From NCBI GenBank assembly GCA_036567985.1, contig DATCTK010000066.1, positions 16,446 to 80,445 of the forward strand: 64,000 nt of DNA, read 5' to 3'. This DNA comes from SZUA-229 sp036567985. GTDB taxonomy: Bacteria > Pseudomonadota > Gammaproteobacteria > SZUA-229. Numbering within the stretch: position 1 is the first letter of the stretch; every line of letters starts with the position of its first letter. Below are positions 16,123 through 24,389 of this stretch, piece by piece. The notes below the pieces were generated by a model, which saw nothing but the letters and a program-made list of their open reading frames with translations, searched no databases and was not told the origin of the DNA. The position numbers and the translations under genes were made by a program.

Positions 16123-16755
16123 ATGGCGTCTAATACTCTCGCCAATCGCAGATCTGTTATGAATCTGTTTACTTCTCCGACCTGTCCCTACTGTCATCTT
16201 GCACGCATTGTGCTGGCAGAAAAAGATATTACCTTTGAATCCATTGAAGTGGATGTGGACTCGTTGCCGGAGGATCTGTCCGAACTGAACCCGTACAATA
16301 CCGTGCCGACACTGATTGACCGTGATCTGGTGTTATATGATTCACGGGTGATTGTTGAATACCTGGATGAGCGTTTTCCACATCCGCCGTTAATGCCCGT
16401 AGACCCTGTGTCACGTGCAAAAACACGCCTGGCATTACACCGTGTTGAAAAAGACTGGTACCCATTGATGCATGATATTCTGCATAAGGGTGAAAAGACC
16501 GTGGCCAAGTCACGCAAGATGTTACGTGAAAGCATTGTCTCGGCAAATGAATTATTCAAGGTGCTGCCATTCTTTCTGAGTGAAGAATACAGCCTGGTGG
16601 ATGCCACCATTGCACCGCTGTTATGGCGCCTGCCTGCACTGGGTATCGAGCTGCCTGCAGAAGCCAAAGCTGTGAATGATTATGCGCAGCGAATTTTTAA
16701 CCGTGAAGCTTTCCAGTTGAGTCTGACTGAGGCTGAAAAGGAAATGCGTCTTTAA
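16123..16755 (+). CDS. sspA: Stringent starvation protein A SspA, with a CPYC motif
   Basis: A glutathione-S-transferase-fold protein of 210 residues that binds RNA polymerase and affects stationary-phase and acid-stress transcription. Family landmarks are NRRSVMNLF, ELNPYNTVPTLIDRDLVLYD and the strongly conserved EYLDERFPHPPLMPVDPV. Unlike E. coli SspA, which has no cysteines at this place, the thioredoxin-fold N-terminus reads SPTCPYCHLARIV, with C21 and C24 in the CPYC arrangement of glutaredoxins. Whether it is redox active is unknown. sspB follows after 28 bases. Confidence 0.95.
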   Translation: MASNTLANRRSVMNLFTSPTCPYCHLARIVLAEKDITFESIEVDVDSLPEDLSELNPYNTVPTLIDRDLVLYDSRVIVEYLDERFPHPPLMPVDPVSRAKTRLALHRVEKDWYPLMHDILHKGEKTVAKSRKMLRESIVSANELFKVLPFFLSEEYSLVDATIAPLLWRLPALGIELPAEAKAVNDYAQRIFNREAFQLSLTEAEKEMRL

Positions 16756-16783
16756 TCCATTTGATTAAGGTAGCTGATTATTT

Positions 16784-17182
16784 ATGACATCCAGCCGTCC
16801 CTATCTGATTCGAGCTTTATATCAATGGATTGTCGATAATGGCGTGACGCCCTATATTCTTGTCGATGCAACGCTGGATGGCGTGGATGTTCCACCGCAG
16901 CATATTCAGGACAATAAAATTATTCTGAATATTGCGCCGATGGCGGTGCAGGGGCTGACCCTGGGTGATGAGCTGATCAGTTTCAGTGCCCGCTTCAGTG
17001 GACAGTCGGTACACCTGGCAGTGCCCACTTCTGCCGTGCTGGCGATTTATGCCCGTGAGAATGGGCAGGGCATGATGTTCAATGAAGAGCCGGGTAGCAC
17101 ACCACCGGATGGATCAGACCCCGATGGGGGTGATGACTCGGATGGCAGCAGCAAGCGCCCCTCACTGCGCGTGGTGAAGTAA
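16784..17182 (+). CDS. sspB: ClpXP specificity-enhancing factor SspB
   Basis: An adaptor of 132 residues that brings SsrA-tagged and other substrates to ClpXP. The folded substrate-binding domain (residues about 1-105) begins SSRPYLIRALYQWIVDNGVT. It is followed by a flexible linker rich in Asp, Gly and Ser (about 104-124) and the C-terminal ClpX-binding tail RPSLRVVK. The sspA-sspB arrangement is the standard one. Confidence 0.96.
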   Translation: MTSSRPYLIRALYQWIVDNGVTPYILVDATLDGVDVPPQHIQDNKIILNIAPMAVQGLTLGDELISFSARFSGQSVHLAVPTSAVLAIYARENGQGMMFNEEPGSTPPDGSDPDGGDDSDGSSKRPSLRVVK

Positions 17183-17200
17183 GCGCGGTTAACAGTCGGC

Positions 17201-18580
17201 TTATTCGAGTGGCAGGGTTTTTTGTGGATTGAGAATATTGTTTCGATCAAACACCTGTTTGATCTGATGCATCAGCCTGATTTCGGCCTGCCCCAGTTCC
17301 ATTGCAATATAATCGCGTTTTTCCAGTCCTACGCCATGTTCACCAGAAAGCGTACCATTCAGTTTTAGCACCAGCGTGAAAACGTCGTGCAGGCAATTTT
17401 CCGCTGCCTGCATTTCGTCCCTGTCATCCGGGTTCACCAGCAGATTGACATGAATATTGCCATTGCCGGCATGGCCAAAGTTTACAATTTTAATGCCATG
17501 CTGTTTGCTTAAGGCATCCAGGCCGTTAATCAGCGCGGGAATTTCCGATACCGGCACCACCACATCCTCATTGATTTTTTTCGGGGCAATTTTTCGCAGA
17601 CAGGGTGAAAGTGCCTTGCGGGTTTGCCATAGCTCGGCGGCTTCCTGAGCTGTCGCCGCAATGATGGTTTCTATATGGCCTTCAACCTTGCTCGCCGCAA
17701 GCATGATTTCGGTGTCGACCATAATCGTGTCTTTATTGCCGTCGACTTCAATCATCAGCATGGCACCGGCATCCAGCGGAAGCTCCGCGGATGAGTAATC
17801 ACGTACCATGTCCAGGGCATTGCTATCCATAAATTCCAGCGCACAGGGTGTCACCGGTTGCGCCATAATCTGTGAAACCGCACGCGCCGCCGCGTCAATG
17901 CTTTGATAGATCGCTTTCAGCGTGTGCCTGGTTTGCGGTTTGGGTAGCAGTTTTAAAGTGGCCTGGGTAATCAGTGCAAGACTGCCTTCAGAGCCAATCA
18001 GCAAACGAGTAAAGTCATAGCCCACCACGCCCTTGGTGGTGTGAACGCCGCATTGAATCAGCTCACCATTGCCGGTTACCGCGCGCAGGCCCAGGGTGTT
18101 TTCCCGGCAGCTGCCGTATTTAACTGCCCGGGGCCCGGCGGAATTATAAGCCAGATTGCCACCTACGCTGCAGAAGGCAGCGCTGGTTGGATCCGGCGCC
18201 CAGAAAAAACCATGTGCGGCGGCACAATCCTGTACCTGCTGATTGGTCACCCCGGGTTGTACATCCATGCAGCGATTGTCTGCATCCATTTTCAGAATCC
18301 GGTTCATGCGCTCGAAAGAAATAATCAACTCGTGGTGCAAGGGCACGGTCGCGCCGGTTGTACCTGTGCCGCGGCCACGGGCAATCAGTGGAATGTGGTG
18401 CTGGTTACAGGCCTTAACTATTTCTACCACCTGTGATTCATTGCGGGGAAACACCACTGCCAGTGGTTGTGCCTGGCGACGGCTATTATCATAACCATAG
18501 GTCAGGCATTCGTTGGGGTCGGTGAGCAGGTCGGCGGGCTCAACAATCTGTTCGAGCAGCTGGATGAAGTCTGTGTGCAT
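17201..18580 (-). CDS. FAD-linked oxidase, GlcD / D-lactate dehydrogenase type
   Basis: A 459-residue flavoprotein of the VAO/PCMH family. The FAD-binding domain (residues about 35-215) is shown by PLIARGRGTGTTGATVPLHH and SVGGNLAYNSAGPRAVKYG. The C-terminal FAD-oxidase domain ends in NGTLSGEHGVGLEKRDY, which carries the conserved histidine and acidic residues near the flavin. Likely substrates are D-lactate, glycolate or another 2-hydroxy acid. No glcE, glcF or lactate permease lies beside it, so the substrate cannot be fixed by context. It is convergent with sspB, with 18 bases between the stops. Confidence 0.88.
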   Translation of the reverse strand: MHTDFIQLLEQIVEPADLLTDPNECLTYGYDNSRRQAQPLAVVFPRNESQVVEIVKACNQHHIPLIARGRGTGTTGATVPLHHELIISFERMNRILKMDADNRCMDVQPGVTNQQVQDCAAAHGFFWAPDPTSAAFCSVGGNLAYNSAGPRAVKYGSCRENTLGLRAVTGNGELIQCGVHTTKGVVGYDFTRLLIGSEGSLALITQATLKLLPKPQTRHTLKAIYQSIDAAARAVSQIMAQPVTPCALEFMDSNALDMVRDYSSAELPLDAGAMLMIEVDGNKDTIMVDTEIMLAASKVEGHIETIIAATAQEAAELWQTRKALSPCLRKIAPKKINEDVVVPVSEIPALINGLDALSKQHGIKIVNFGHAGNGNIHVNLLVNPDDRDEMQAAENCLHDVFTLVLKLNGTLSGEHGVGLEKRDYIAMELGQAEIRLMHQIKQVFDRNNILNPQKTLPLE

Positions 18581-18623
18581 AGCTACATTTTAACGCAGAA
18601 TCGCACTCAATAAGTGAGTGATT

Positions 18624-19211
18624 TCAGGCGCCGAGCAGCTGCGCATCAATCAGGTCGCCGAGGCAATGGATAATCACCAGGTGGGTTTCCTGAATACGGA
18701 TGGGGGAGTCCGAATCAACGCGAATTTCAATATCATCCGCCGACAATCTCGCACTGACTTCACCGCCACTCTGGCCGGTGAGGGCAACTACTTTCATGTG
18801 GCGTTCGTGTGCCATGTCTACCGCACTCACCAGGTTACCGGAATTACCACTGGTGGTAATCAGAAATAAAATGTCTTCGGCCTGGCCCAGTGCGGCGATC
18901 TGCCGTGAAAAAATCTGGTCGTAGCTGTAGTCATTGGCAATCGAAGTCAGAATCGAGGTGTCGGTGGAGAGGGTAATCGCTGGCAGTCCGGGGCGCTCCA
19001 TCTGAAAGCGGTTAAGCATCTTTGATGAAAACAGTTGTGCTTCACCAGCGGAGCCGCCATTGCCGCAGGACAGCAGTTTACCACCGGATAACAGGCTGTG
19101 TGTCATCAGTTGTGCGGCAAGTGCAATCTCGTTCTGTGCTGTGTCGAGGGTGCGCTGTTTGGTGGCAATGCTTTCATTGAAGTTGTGTTGAATAATGTCG
19201 TTTAGATTCAT
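18624..19211 (-). CDS. diaA: DnaA initiator-associating protein DiaA (SIS domain)
   Basis: A 195-residue SIS-domain protein, related to the phosphoheptose isomerase GmhA. The sequence LSCGNGGSAGEAQLFSSKML with NRFQMERPGLPAITLSTD and IANDYSYDQIFSRQIAALG is closer to E. coli DiaA than to GmhA. DiaA tetramers bind DnaA and time replication initiation. The position downstream of lpoA and yraN is the usual diaA locus. An isomerase role is not excluded, and many databases label this gene gmhA. Confidence 0.86.
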   Translation of the reverse strand: MNLNDIIQHNFNESIATKQRTLDTAQNEIALAAQLMTHSLLSGGKLLSCGNGGSAGEAQLFSSKMLNRFQMERPGLPAITLSTDTSILTSIANDYSYDQIFSRQIAALGQAEDILFLITTSGNSGNLVSAVDMAHERHMKVVALTGQSGGEVSARLSADDIEIRVDSDSPIRIQETHLVIIHCLGDLIDAQLLGA

Positions 19212-19294
19212 GCGGCTAGTTTATATCAGTGGCTGTGGTGTGTGGGAGAATGTTTGGGGTATACAGTGAATGAATAGTTGACGGGCTTTAAACA

Positions 19295-19669
19295 TTAAAA
19301 CGCATTTTTAATCCATTCAATAGTGAGTTGCTGCGGCTTGTGCAGGTCATCACCGCAAATCGCCAGTACATCAAAACGGGCATTAAATTCGCGGCCTTTT
19401 TGCTGCATGAAGTACAGCGCCGTTTTCTGGATCTTTTGCTGTTTGGCTGGCGTGATACTGGCGGCAGGGCCACCGAAGTCACGGTTTTTGCGATAACGCA
19501 CTTCAACAAACACCAGGGTCTGCTGGTGCTGCATTATCAGGTCTATTTCACCAAAGCGGCTGTGAAAGTTTTTCTGCAACAGGGTCAGTCCCTCCCGCTG
19601 CAGATGCTGGCAGGCCATGTCTTCGGCCAGCTGGCCTTTACTGCAATGATTGAACAGGTTGATCTTCAA
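19295..19669 (-). CDS. yraN: YraN / UPF0102 family nuclease-like protein
   Basis: A 124-residue member of UPF0102, a restriction-endonuclease-like fold. The core GEIDLIMQHQQTLVFVEVRYR carries the Glu, Asp and E-x-(K/R)-like positions of that fold, and GGPAASITPAKQQKIQKTA is characteristic of the family. The best start is a TTG at 19669, overlapping the end of lpoA by about 32 bases, so translation is probably coupled. No function is firmly assigned to the family. Confidence 0.9.
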   Translation of the reverse strand: MKINLFNHCSKGQLAEDMACQHLQREGLTLLQKNFHSRFGEIDLIMQHQQTLVFVEVRYRKNRDFGGPAASITPAKQQKIQKTALYFMQQKGREFNARFDVLAICGDDLHKPQQLTIEWIKNAF

Positions 19670-21530
19670 GGTTTAATTGCGGAATCAGGTTGCTGATATC
19701 AATCAGTTCGGGCCGGCCATTCTCAAAACGTGCCCATAGCAGTTCGCGGTGTATGCGGTTAAACGGGTCGATATACAGGTTGCCGGTCTGCCCGGAAAAG
19801 CGTTCATGGCTACGGTTTTGCAGGCGGCCAATAAATGGAATTACGTTGTAGGCATCCACGCCCAGCGCAAACAGGCGGGTGTAACGCTGTTGTTCAGGCC
19901 AGAGTTCAAGTAGTGACTGTTTGAAATGATTGGGCGGATTGAGTATCCAGGGCATGTCGATAAAGTTCAGCTCGTCAATGTCTCGGTCATCCTGCGGCTG
20001 CACCTGGCCACTGAAAGCATGTGAGGTGGAATACACCGGAATTTCACCGGCGTAATGAAACTTGAATTGCGGTTTTAGCTGGCGCGCATCTTTGGGTGTG
20101 GCCACCATAAAAATCATGTCCACATCCTGGCGTCGATAGGGGGTGAACTGCAGATTTTCACCGCTGATGCTTCTGATATGACGGTAACGGCTGTAGCTGT
20201 GATCGATATTCAGCATGCTCTGGATCGGGCGCTTGAAATCATTGCTATCGGCACGGTAGACCTGGGTACTGATCACCTTGCCGCCGAGCTCTTCAAAACG
20301 TTGCTGGAAGGCATTGCGCAGACGCTCACCCCATTCGCCCTGAGGGGTGAGTACGGCGGCGTGGGTGTGCCCCTGGCGAAATGCCATTTCTGCCGACTGG
20401 CGTGCCTCGTCTTCTGGCAACAGGCCAAACTGAAACAGCTGGTTAACGGTGTTGTTGAACTGGCTGGTGTAGTTAAGGGTCAGGGTGGGCACACTCATCT
20501 GCGAGCTGCGTGCCAGTGTATCCACCGCAGATTTTAAAAACGGGCCGATAACAAAATCAGCACCCATATCCGTCGCTTTCTGGTAGTAACTCCAGATGGC
20601 CGCCTGGTTGTCGCTGGTATCGATAAAACTGATGCGGGGTTTGAAGTCAGTATCCGGGTGCTGGTAGTGGGCCGACATAATGCCGTCTCGAATTGCGCTC
20701 GCCAGTTGTGCATAGCTGCCGCTCAGGGGCAGCAGCACGGCAATGTGCTGCGGCTTTTCAATCAGCTCGATCTGCCGTTCTCCCAGTTCCCGGCTAAATA
20801 CCGCAGCAGCAGGATGTTGAGGGTAGGTCTGTCGCCATTGGTAGATGCCGTCCTGTAAATAGGCCCAGTCGAGCTGGCCGCGTTTGGCAATCTTGACCAG
20901 CTCTACCCAGCCGAGCAGCTCCGGGTTGAGTGGTGCCTGGCTGATCTGTTGCAGGCTGGTCTGGGGTAGCAGCGAGAGGGTTTCCCAGATGGCCTGATGG
21001 TTGTAATTCTGCTCCTGTTTGTCGTGCAGTAATTGATCCAGTTGTACCCGTGATTTGGCGGATTCAAACGGATAACCGGCATCGAGGAAAGCACGGGCGC
21101 GCAGTTTAAGCAGGTGAATCTGCTCCCCATCAGAGAGAATTGCAGGAATCTGCAGCAGTTTGAGGGCATCCCGGGGGCGTCCCTGGTTAAGGGCAATTTC
21201 GGTGCTGAGCAGTGTTACGCTGGTCTGCTGCCTGTGGTCGAGCAGTGTCGGATCAATATCGGCCAGGGTCTGTTCCGCCAGCAGAAAACGTTGATCCGCA
21301 ATCAGTTGACGCGTGGCTTCAAGCAGATAGCCATTGCGTTCTGCGCCCTGGCTAATGCGGGCTTTCTCAATCAGTATCTGTGCGGCCTGGCTGTCGGCTG
21401 TTCTGCTGTCATCTCGCGACGGGATATCCTCGCCAGGGCTTATGCCGGGTTTCGGTGTACAGCCCTGAAACAGTGTAAAAAGCAGGGCAAGTAGACATAA
21501 GGGTAGAGCGCGTTGTAAAAAAATAGTCAT
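19638..21530 (-). CDS. lpoA: Penicillin-binding protein activator LpoA (outer-membrane lipoprotein)
   Basis: A 630-residue lipoprotein that reaches through the periplasm to stimulate PBP1A. I chose the ATG at 21530, giving MTIFLQRALPLCLLALLF and a lipobox ending at C24 (LFQGC). An in-frame TTG 18 bases upstream is less likely. The N-terminal half is TPR-like (LLEATRQLIADQRFLLAEQTL and similar). The C-terminal half is a periplasmic-binding-protein fold (HIAVLLPLSGSYAQLASAIR, ADFVIGPFLKSAVDTL). It is divergent from rsmI and upstream of yraN, matching the conserved rsmI/lpoA/yraN/diaA locus. Confidence 0.94.
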   Translation of the reverse strand: MTIFLQRALPLCLLALLFTLFQGCTPKPGISPGEDIPSRDDSRTADSQAAQILIEKARISQGAERNGYLLEATRQLIADQRFLLAEQTLADIDPTLLDHRQQTSVTLLSTEIALNQGRPRDALKLLQIPAILSDGEQIHLLKLRARAFLDAGYPFESAKSRVQLDQLLHDKQEQNYNHQAIWETLSLLPQTSLQQISQAPLNPELLGWVELVKIAKRGQLDWAYLQDGIYQWRQTYPQHPAAAVFSRELGERQIELIEKPQHIAVLLPLSGSYAQLASAIRDGIMSAHYQHPDTDFKPRISFIDTSDNQAAIWSYYQKATDMGADFVIGPFLKSAVDTLARSSQMSVPTLTLNYTSQFNNTVNQLFQFGLLPEDEARQSAEMAFRQGHTHAAVLTPQGEWGERLRNAFQQRFEELGGKVISTQVYRADSNDFKRPIQSMLNIDHSYSRYRHIRSISGENLQFTPYRRQDVDMIFMVATPKDARQLKPQFKFHYAGEIPVYSTSHAFSGQVQPQDDRDIDELNFIDMPWILNPPNHFKQSLLELWPEQQRYTRLFALGVDAYNVIPFIGRLQNRSHERFSGQTGNLYIDPFNRIHRELLWARFENGRPELIDISNLIPQLNLEDQPVQSLQ

Positions 21531-21613
21531 TATTCGGTGTGTGGCCAAGTGAAATTACCAGGTGATGTTATGATGGCGGCCTCAGAGTATCTTGTTTGGA
21601 GCCGCGACTGTCA

Positions 21614-22453
21614 ATGAATCAGGGCACACTTTATATAGTAGCTACGCCGATTGGAAACCTGTCGGATATCAGCCAGCGGGCGCTGGAGGTACTGCGCCAG
21701 GTGGATCTGGTGGCGGCGGAAGATACCCGTCACAGCAAACCGTTGCTGCATCACTATGGTATCGACAAGGCCATGCTGGCTTACCATGAGCACAATGAAG
21801 AGCAGTTAACACCAAAACTGGTGCAGCGACTGCTGGATGGTGAAAGCATTGCACTGATTTCAGATGCGGGCACGCCGCTATTGAGTGATCCCGGTTATCG
21901 CCTGGTCAAGATGGCCCATGAGGCCGGCCTGAGGGTGAGTCCGGTGCCCGGTGCCTGTGCGGCGATTGCAGCCCTGTCGGCGTCCGGGCTGGCAACCGAT
22001 CGTTTTCTGTTCGCCGGTTTTCCACCCCATAAGCAGGGTGCACGGCAGCGCTTCTATGAAGGACTGCACCAGCAGACCTCAACCCTGATTTTTTATGAGT
22101 CCAGCCATCGTGTGCTGGATTCAGTCACCGATATGCGGGATGTGTTCGGAGCAGAGCGGGCGATTGTGCTGGCCCGTGAAATCAGTAAAACCTTCGAAAC
22201 CATTCACAGTACGACGCTGGGGGCATTGCCTGAGTGGATAGCTGCGGATGCGAATCAGCAGAAGGGGGAGTTCGTACTGGTGGTGCAGGGAGCAATCGAG
22301 CAGGCTGATGCACTGGCGGTGGAGCTGGAGCATGTGCTGGGGGTGCTGCTGGAGGAGTTGCCGGTGAAACAGGCAGCGCAGATGGCTGCCAGAATCACCG
22401 GTCTGAAAAAAAACCAGGTTTACCAGCGCGCCCTGCAGTTGGCTGGTAAGTGA
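21614..22453 (+). CDS. rsmI: 16S rRNA (cytidine-1402-2'-O)-methyltransferase RsmI
   Basis: Methylates C1402 of 16S rRNA in the ribosomal P site using SAM. From the ATG at 21614 (MNQGTLYIVATPIGNLSDIS) it has 279 residues, the typical length. Conserved blocks are VAAEDTRHSKPLLHHY, LISDAGTPLLSDPGYRLV and PGACAAIAALSASGL. A GGAG lies about 15 bases upstream. It is divergent from lpoA, with 83 bases between the starts. Confidence 0.97.
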   Translation: MNQGTLYIVATPIGNLSDISQRALEVLRQVDLVAAEDTRHSKPLLHHYGIDKAMLAYHEHNEEQLTPKLVQRLLDGESIALISDAGTPLLSDPGYRLVKMAHEAGLRVSPVPGACAAIAALSASGLATDRFLFAGFPPHKQGARQRFYEGLHQQTSTLIFYESSHRVLDSVTDMRDVFGAERAIVLAREISKTFETIHSTTLGALPEWIAADANQQKGEFVLVVQGAIEQADALAVELEHVLGVLLEELPVKQAAQMAARITGLKKNQVYQRALQLAGK

Positions 22454-22871
22454 CTGAAAAATATAAATATAATTTGCGGTTGTTCGAGATTAGGCTGTCT
22501 CACCCGTTCGGGGTGTCACTAAACCTTACTGTTTTAAGTGATTGATAAGTCTTTAAAAAGTAAAAATTAGATTTAAGAGATAAAAAATAAACACTGCAAT
22601 GTCGGATAAACTTACATTTTACCAGATTTGTCAGCTTTGATTTTCTAGTTAAAAAATTAACCCATTGTTTATAAAAGATATTTAAAAGTGGGTATGGCAT
22701 GTGCAATAGCCAGAGCAGGCTTGCAGCCATGGCGTAAAAAGAAGCAGATTAATAAATTAAAGCGCCGCCGGTTTGGGACTGTAAGGCATCTAAATGAAAA
22801 AAATACTGGTGAGTTAAAGTGTCTGCCGAGCATTGCTGGCAGATCAGAACAGGTTTTAGATGGAGTTCAAG
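22454..22871. other. AT-rich non-coding stretch between rsmI and the TPR gene
   Basis: About 420 bases, noticeably richer in A and T than the flanking genes. A short CACCC-GTTCG-GGGTG hairpin at about 22501-22515 may end rsmI transcription. A second small hairpin, CTGCC...GGCAG, lies near 22822. Short frames here have neither a ribosome site nor a recognisable product. No repeat or RNA gene was recognised. Confidence 0.5.
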
Positions 22872-23345
22872 ATGGCACCACCGCAAGCAGTTTACCAGGA
22901 TTTCAGCGCCTGTTGCGATGAATTTGTTGAAGGGGTCGAGCTACTCAATCACCGTGTTATGCCCAGGGCGGCAGTTCGCTTCCAGCAGGCATATGAGTCG
23001 GTGGATCGCGCGGATATCTACCATAACAAATATGCCTCCTATTGTGGTCTGGCCCGTGTGCTCTCAGGTGATGCGGGTGGACTGCAGCTGTGCCGTGAGG
23101 CGGCGAAAAGCGAACTGTATGACGGTGATGTTTTTCTCAACCTGGCACGGGCCGAGTGGTATTTTGAAAACCGAAAATTAACAGTGATTGCACTGAAAAA
23201 AGGGTTACGTGTCGATGCTGCTCATCCCGGTTTGCGGCAGATGCGCGAAGAGCTAGGGGTGAGACAGAGAAGTCCATTGCCGTTTCTGCCGCGGAGTCAT
23301 CCGCTGAATCAGGCACTGGGGCGGCTGTTACGCTCGAGGTTCTGA
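22872..23345 (+). CDS. TPR-like helical protein, paralog A, unknown function
   Basis: A 157-residue soluble protein built of helical hairpins like tetratricopeptide repeats: DEFVEGVELLNHRVMPRAAV, YASYCGLARVLSGDAGGLQL, then DVFLNLARAEWYF. It ends with LGVRQRSPLPFLPRSHPLNQ and ALGRLLR. A second gene at 23881 is a clear paralog over the whole length. I prefer the ATG at 22872 because GGAG lies 6 bases before it; an in-frame ATG at 22860 lacks such a site. A strong terminator follows. TPR folds usually bind proteins, but no partner is suggested by context. Confidence 0.75.
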   Translation: MAPPQAVYQDFSACCDEFVEGVELLNHRVMPRAAVRFQQAYESVDRADIYHNKYASYCGLARVLSGDAGGLQLCREAAKSELYDGDVFLNLARAEWYFENRKLTVIALKKGLRVDAAHPGLRQMREELGVRQRSPLPFLPRSHPLNQALGRLLRSRF

Positions 23346-23459
23346 GGCAGGCAGCTTAAATTGAATAATAACGATAAATAAGCATAAGCCAGAAAATACT
23401 GGTTAAAATGATAAAAGATACCAAAGGAAGTAGCTATAAAAAAAGGGTTAGCGTGGTTG

Positions 23460-23489
23460 GCCACAGATGTCTCATCTGTGGCTTTTTTT
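23460..23489 (+). terminator. Strong intrinsic terminator after TPR paralog A
   Basis: GCCACAGATG (23460-23469) pairs perfectly with CATCTGTGGC (23473-23482) over a three-base loop and is followed by seven T residues. Confidence 0.95.
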
Positions 23490-23503
23490 ATGTACAGGAA
23501 AAA

Positions 23504-23568
23504 GTCGTTAGTCGTTGGTCGTGAGTCAAAAGATCAGACTAACGACCAACGACGAAGGACTAACGACC
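23504..23568. repeat. Palindromic TTAGTC/GTCGTTGGTC repeat, copy 2
   Basis: GTCGTTGGTCGTGAGTC (23511-23527) pairs with GACTAACGACCAACGAC (23537-23553) with one mismatch. Further GTCGTTA and GGACTAACGAC units lie outside. The same vocabulary occurs after hisC at 11061-11092. It sits directly upstream of a coding remnant, as if it had replaced the 5' part of that gene. Confidence 0.75.
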
Positions 23569-23570
23569 AG

Positions 23571-23651
23571 CTTTTATACCATGAGGCGGCCAGAAAAGGG
23601 TTGCCATCTAACGATGTGTTTTATAATCTAGCCAGGCTATATAGTCTCTAA
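23571..23651 (+). pseudogene. Remnant of a third TPR-like paralog
   Basis: The frame reads LLYHEAARKGLPSNDVFYNL then ARLYSL and stop. It aligns with QLCREAAKSELYDGDVFLNLAR of paralog A and with DICRMAAQKTPLDADVALNL of paralog B. Only this central helix pair remains: upstream is the palindromic repeat, and a stop falls where the next helix should begin. It therefore looks like a decayed copy of the same family lying between the two intact genes. Confidence 0.65.
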
Positions 23652-23880
23652 GTTCGTGATAACAGGATGTTGAACGAATTCCGCCGGTCATTCTCTCCGG
23701 TGTTCTGTTTTACCATTCTGTGAAAATAACCTGCTGTCCGGGTGTATTACTCGTTCGCGTTTTGTAGTCTATCGGCTTGCTGATGTGCGGATTATCTTCG
23801 TGTACAGGCTATTTTAGCCGGGTAATTCATAGGCATATTGCAGCTGCAACGGAGTTTGCGGGATAAACAAGGAGGTGTCT

Positions 23881-24381
23881 GTGTGCTATGTAAAAGCGGT
23901 TTATTTTGATCTGAAATCCTGCTGTGAGGAGTTTGTCAAAGGGGTGGAGTTGCTGGAACAGTCGGCCATTGCCGAAGCGGTTGACTGTTTCTATCGTGCC
24001 TGTCAACGAGTTACCCCGGAAGATCCCTACTTTTTCAAATACAGTGCCTGCTATGGGCTGGCGGTATTGCTTGATGGCGATGCTCGGGGGCTGGATATCT
24101 GTCGTATGGCGGCGCAGAAAACGCCACTGGATGCGGATGTGGCGCTGAATCTGGTGCGTGCCGAGGCCTTTGTGGCGAATCGAAAGGCGGCTGTTAATAC
24201 ACTGGAGCAGTACCTGCGGCTACAGTCGGAGCACCATGGTTTGCGCGCCATGCAGCAGAAACTGGGTGTGCGCGGCCGTAAGCCGATACCGTTTCTGTCG
24301 AGAAATCATAAACTTAATGTGATGCTGGGCAAGTGGCTGCGGCGAAAAAAGTCGACTGTGACATTTTTTAATATGCTATAG
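23881..24381 (+). CDS. TPR-like helical protein, paralog B, unknown function
   Basis: A 166-residue paralog of the gene at 22872. Shared anchors are CCEEFVKGVELLEQ, the YSACYGLAVLLDGDARGLDI segment, ADVALNLVRAEAFVANRK and the C-terminal LGVRGRKPIPFLSRNHKLN with MLGKWLRRKK. I chose the GTG at 23881, 5 bases after a perfect AAGGAGG (23869-23875); another GTG at 23875 overlaps that site. The basic C-terminal motif shared by both paralogs is likely functional. The stop codon overlaps the -10 region of rnpB. The gene is soluble with no signal peptide; function unknown. Confidence 0.78.
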   Translation: MCYVKAVYFDLKSCCEEFVKGVELLEQSAIAEAVDCFYRACQRVTPEDPYFFKYSACYGLAVLLDGDARGLDICRMAAQKTPLDADVALNLVRAEAFVANRKAAVNTLEQYLRLQSEHHGLRAMQQKLGVRGRKPIPFLSRNHKLNVMLGKWLRRKKSTVTFFNML

Positions 24382-24382
24382 T
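24374..24382 (+). promoter_or_regulatory. Extended -10 promoter of rnpB
   Basis: TG-C-TATAGT (24374-24382) is an extended -10 element ending 7 bases before the predicted RNase P RNA 5' end. No good -35 hexamer stands at the usual distance. It overlaps the last codons of TPR paralog B. Confidence 0.65.
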
Positions 24383-24389
24383 CTGCCGC

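Noticed and set aside
17183..17200. A terminator between sspB and the FAD oxidase gene
   Set aside because: The 18-base gap is too short to hold a clear hairpin with a T tract.
18624..19211. Phosphoheptose isomerase GmhA as the main call
   Set aside because: The N-terminal and MLNRF regions fit DiaA better, and the lpoA-yraN neighbourhood is the diaA locus; GmhA is kept only as an alternative.
22688..22921. A 77-codon frame upstream of TPR paralog A
   Set aside because: It lacks a ribosome site, runs into the start of the TPR gene in another frame and resembles no family.
23457..23651. The whole 64-codon frame as a real gene
   Set aside because: It runs through a strong terminator and a palindromic repeat; only the last 27 codons resemble a protein, so it is treated as a remnant.
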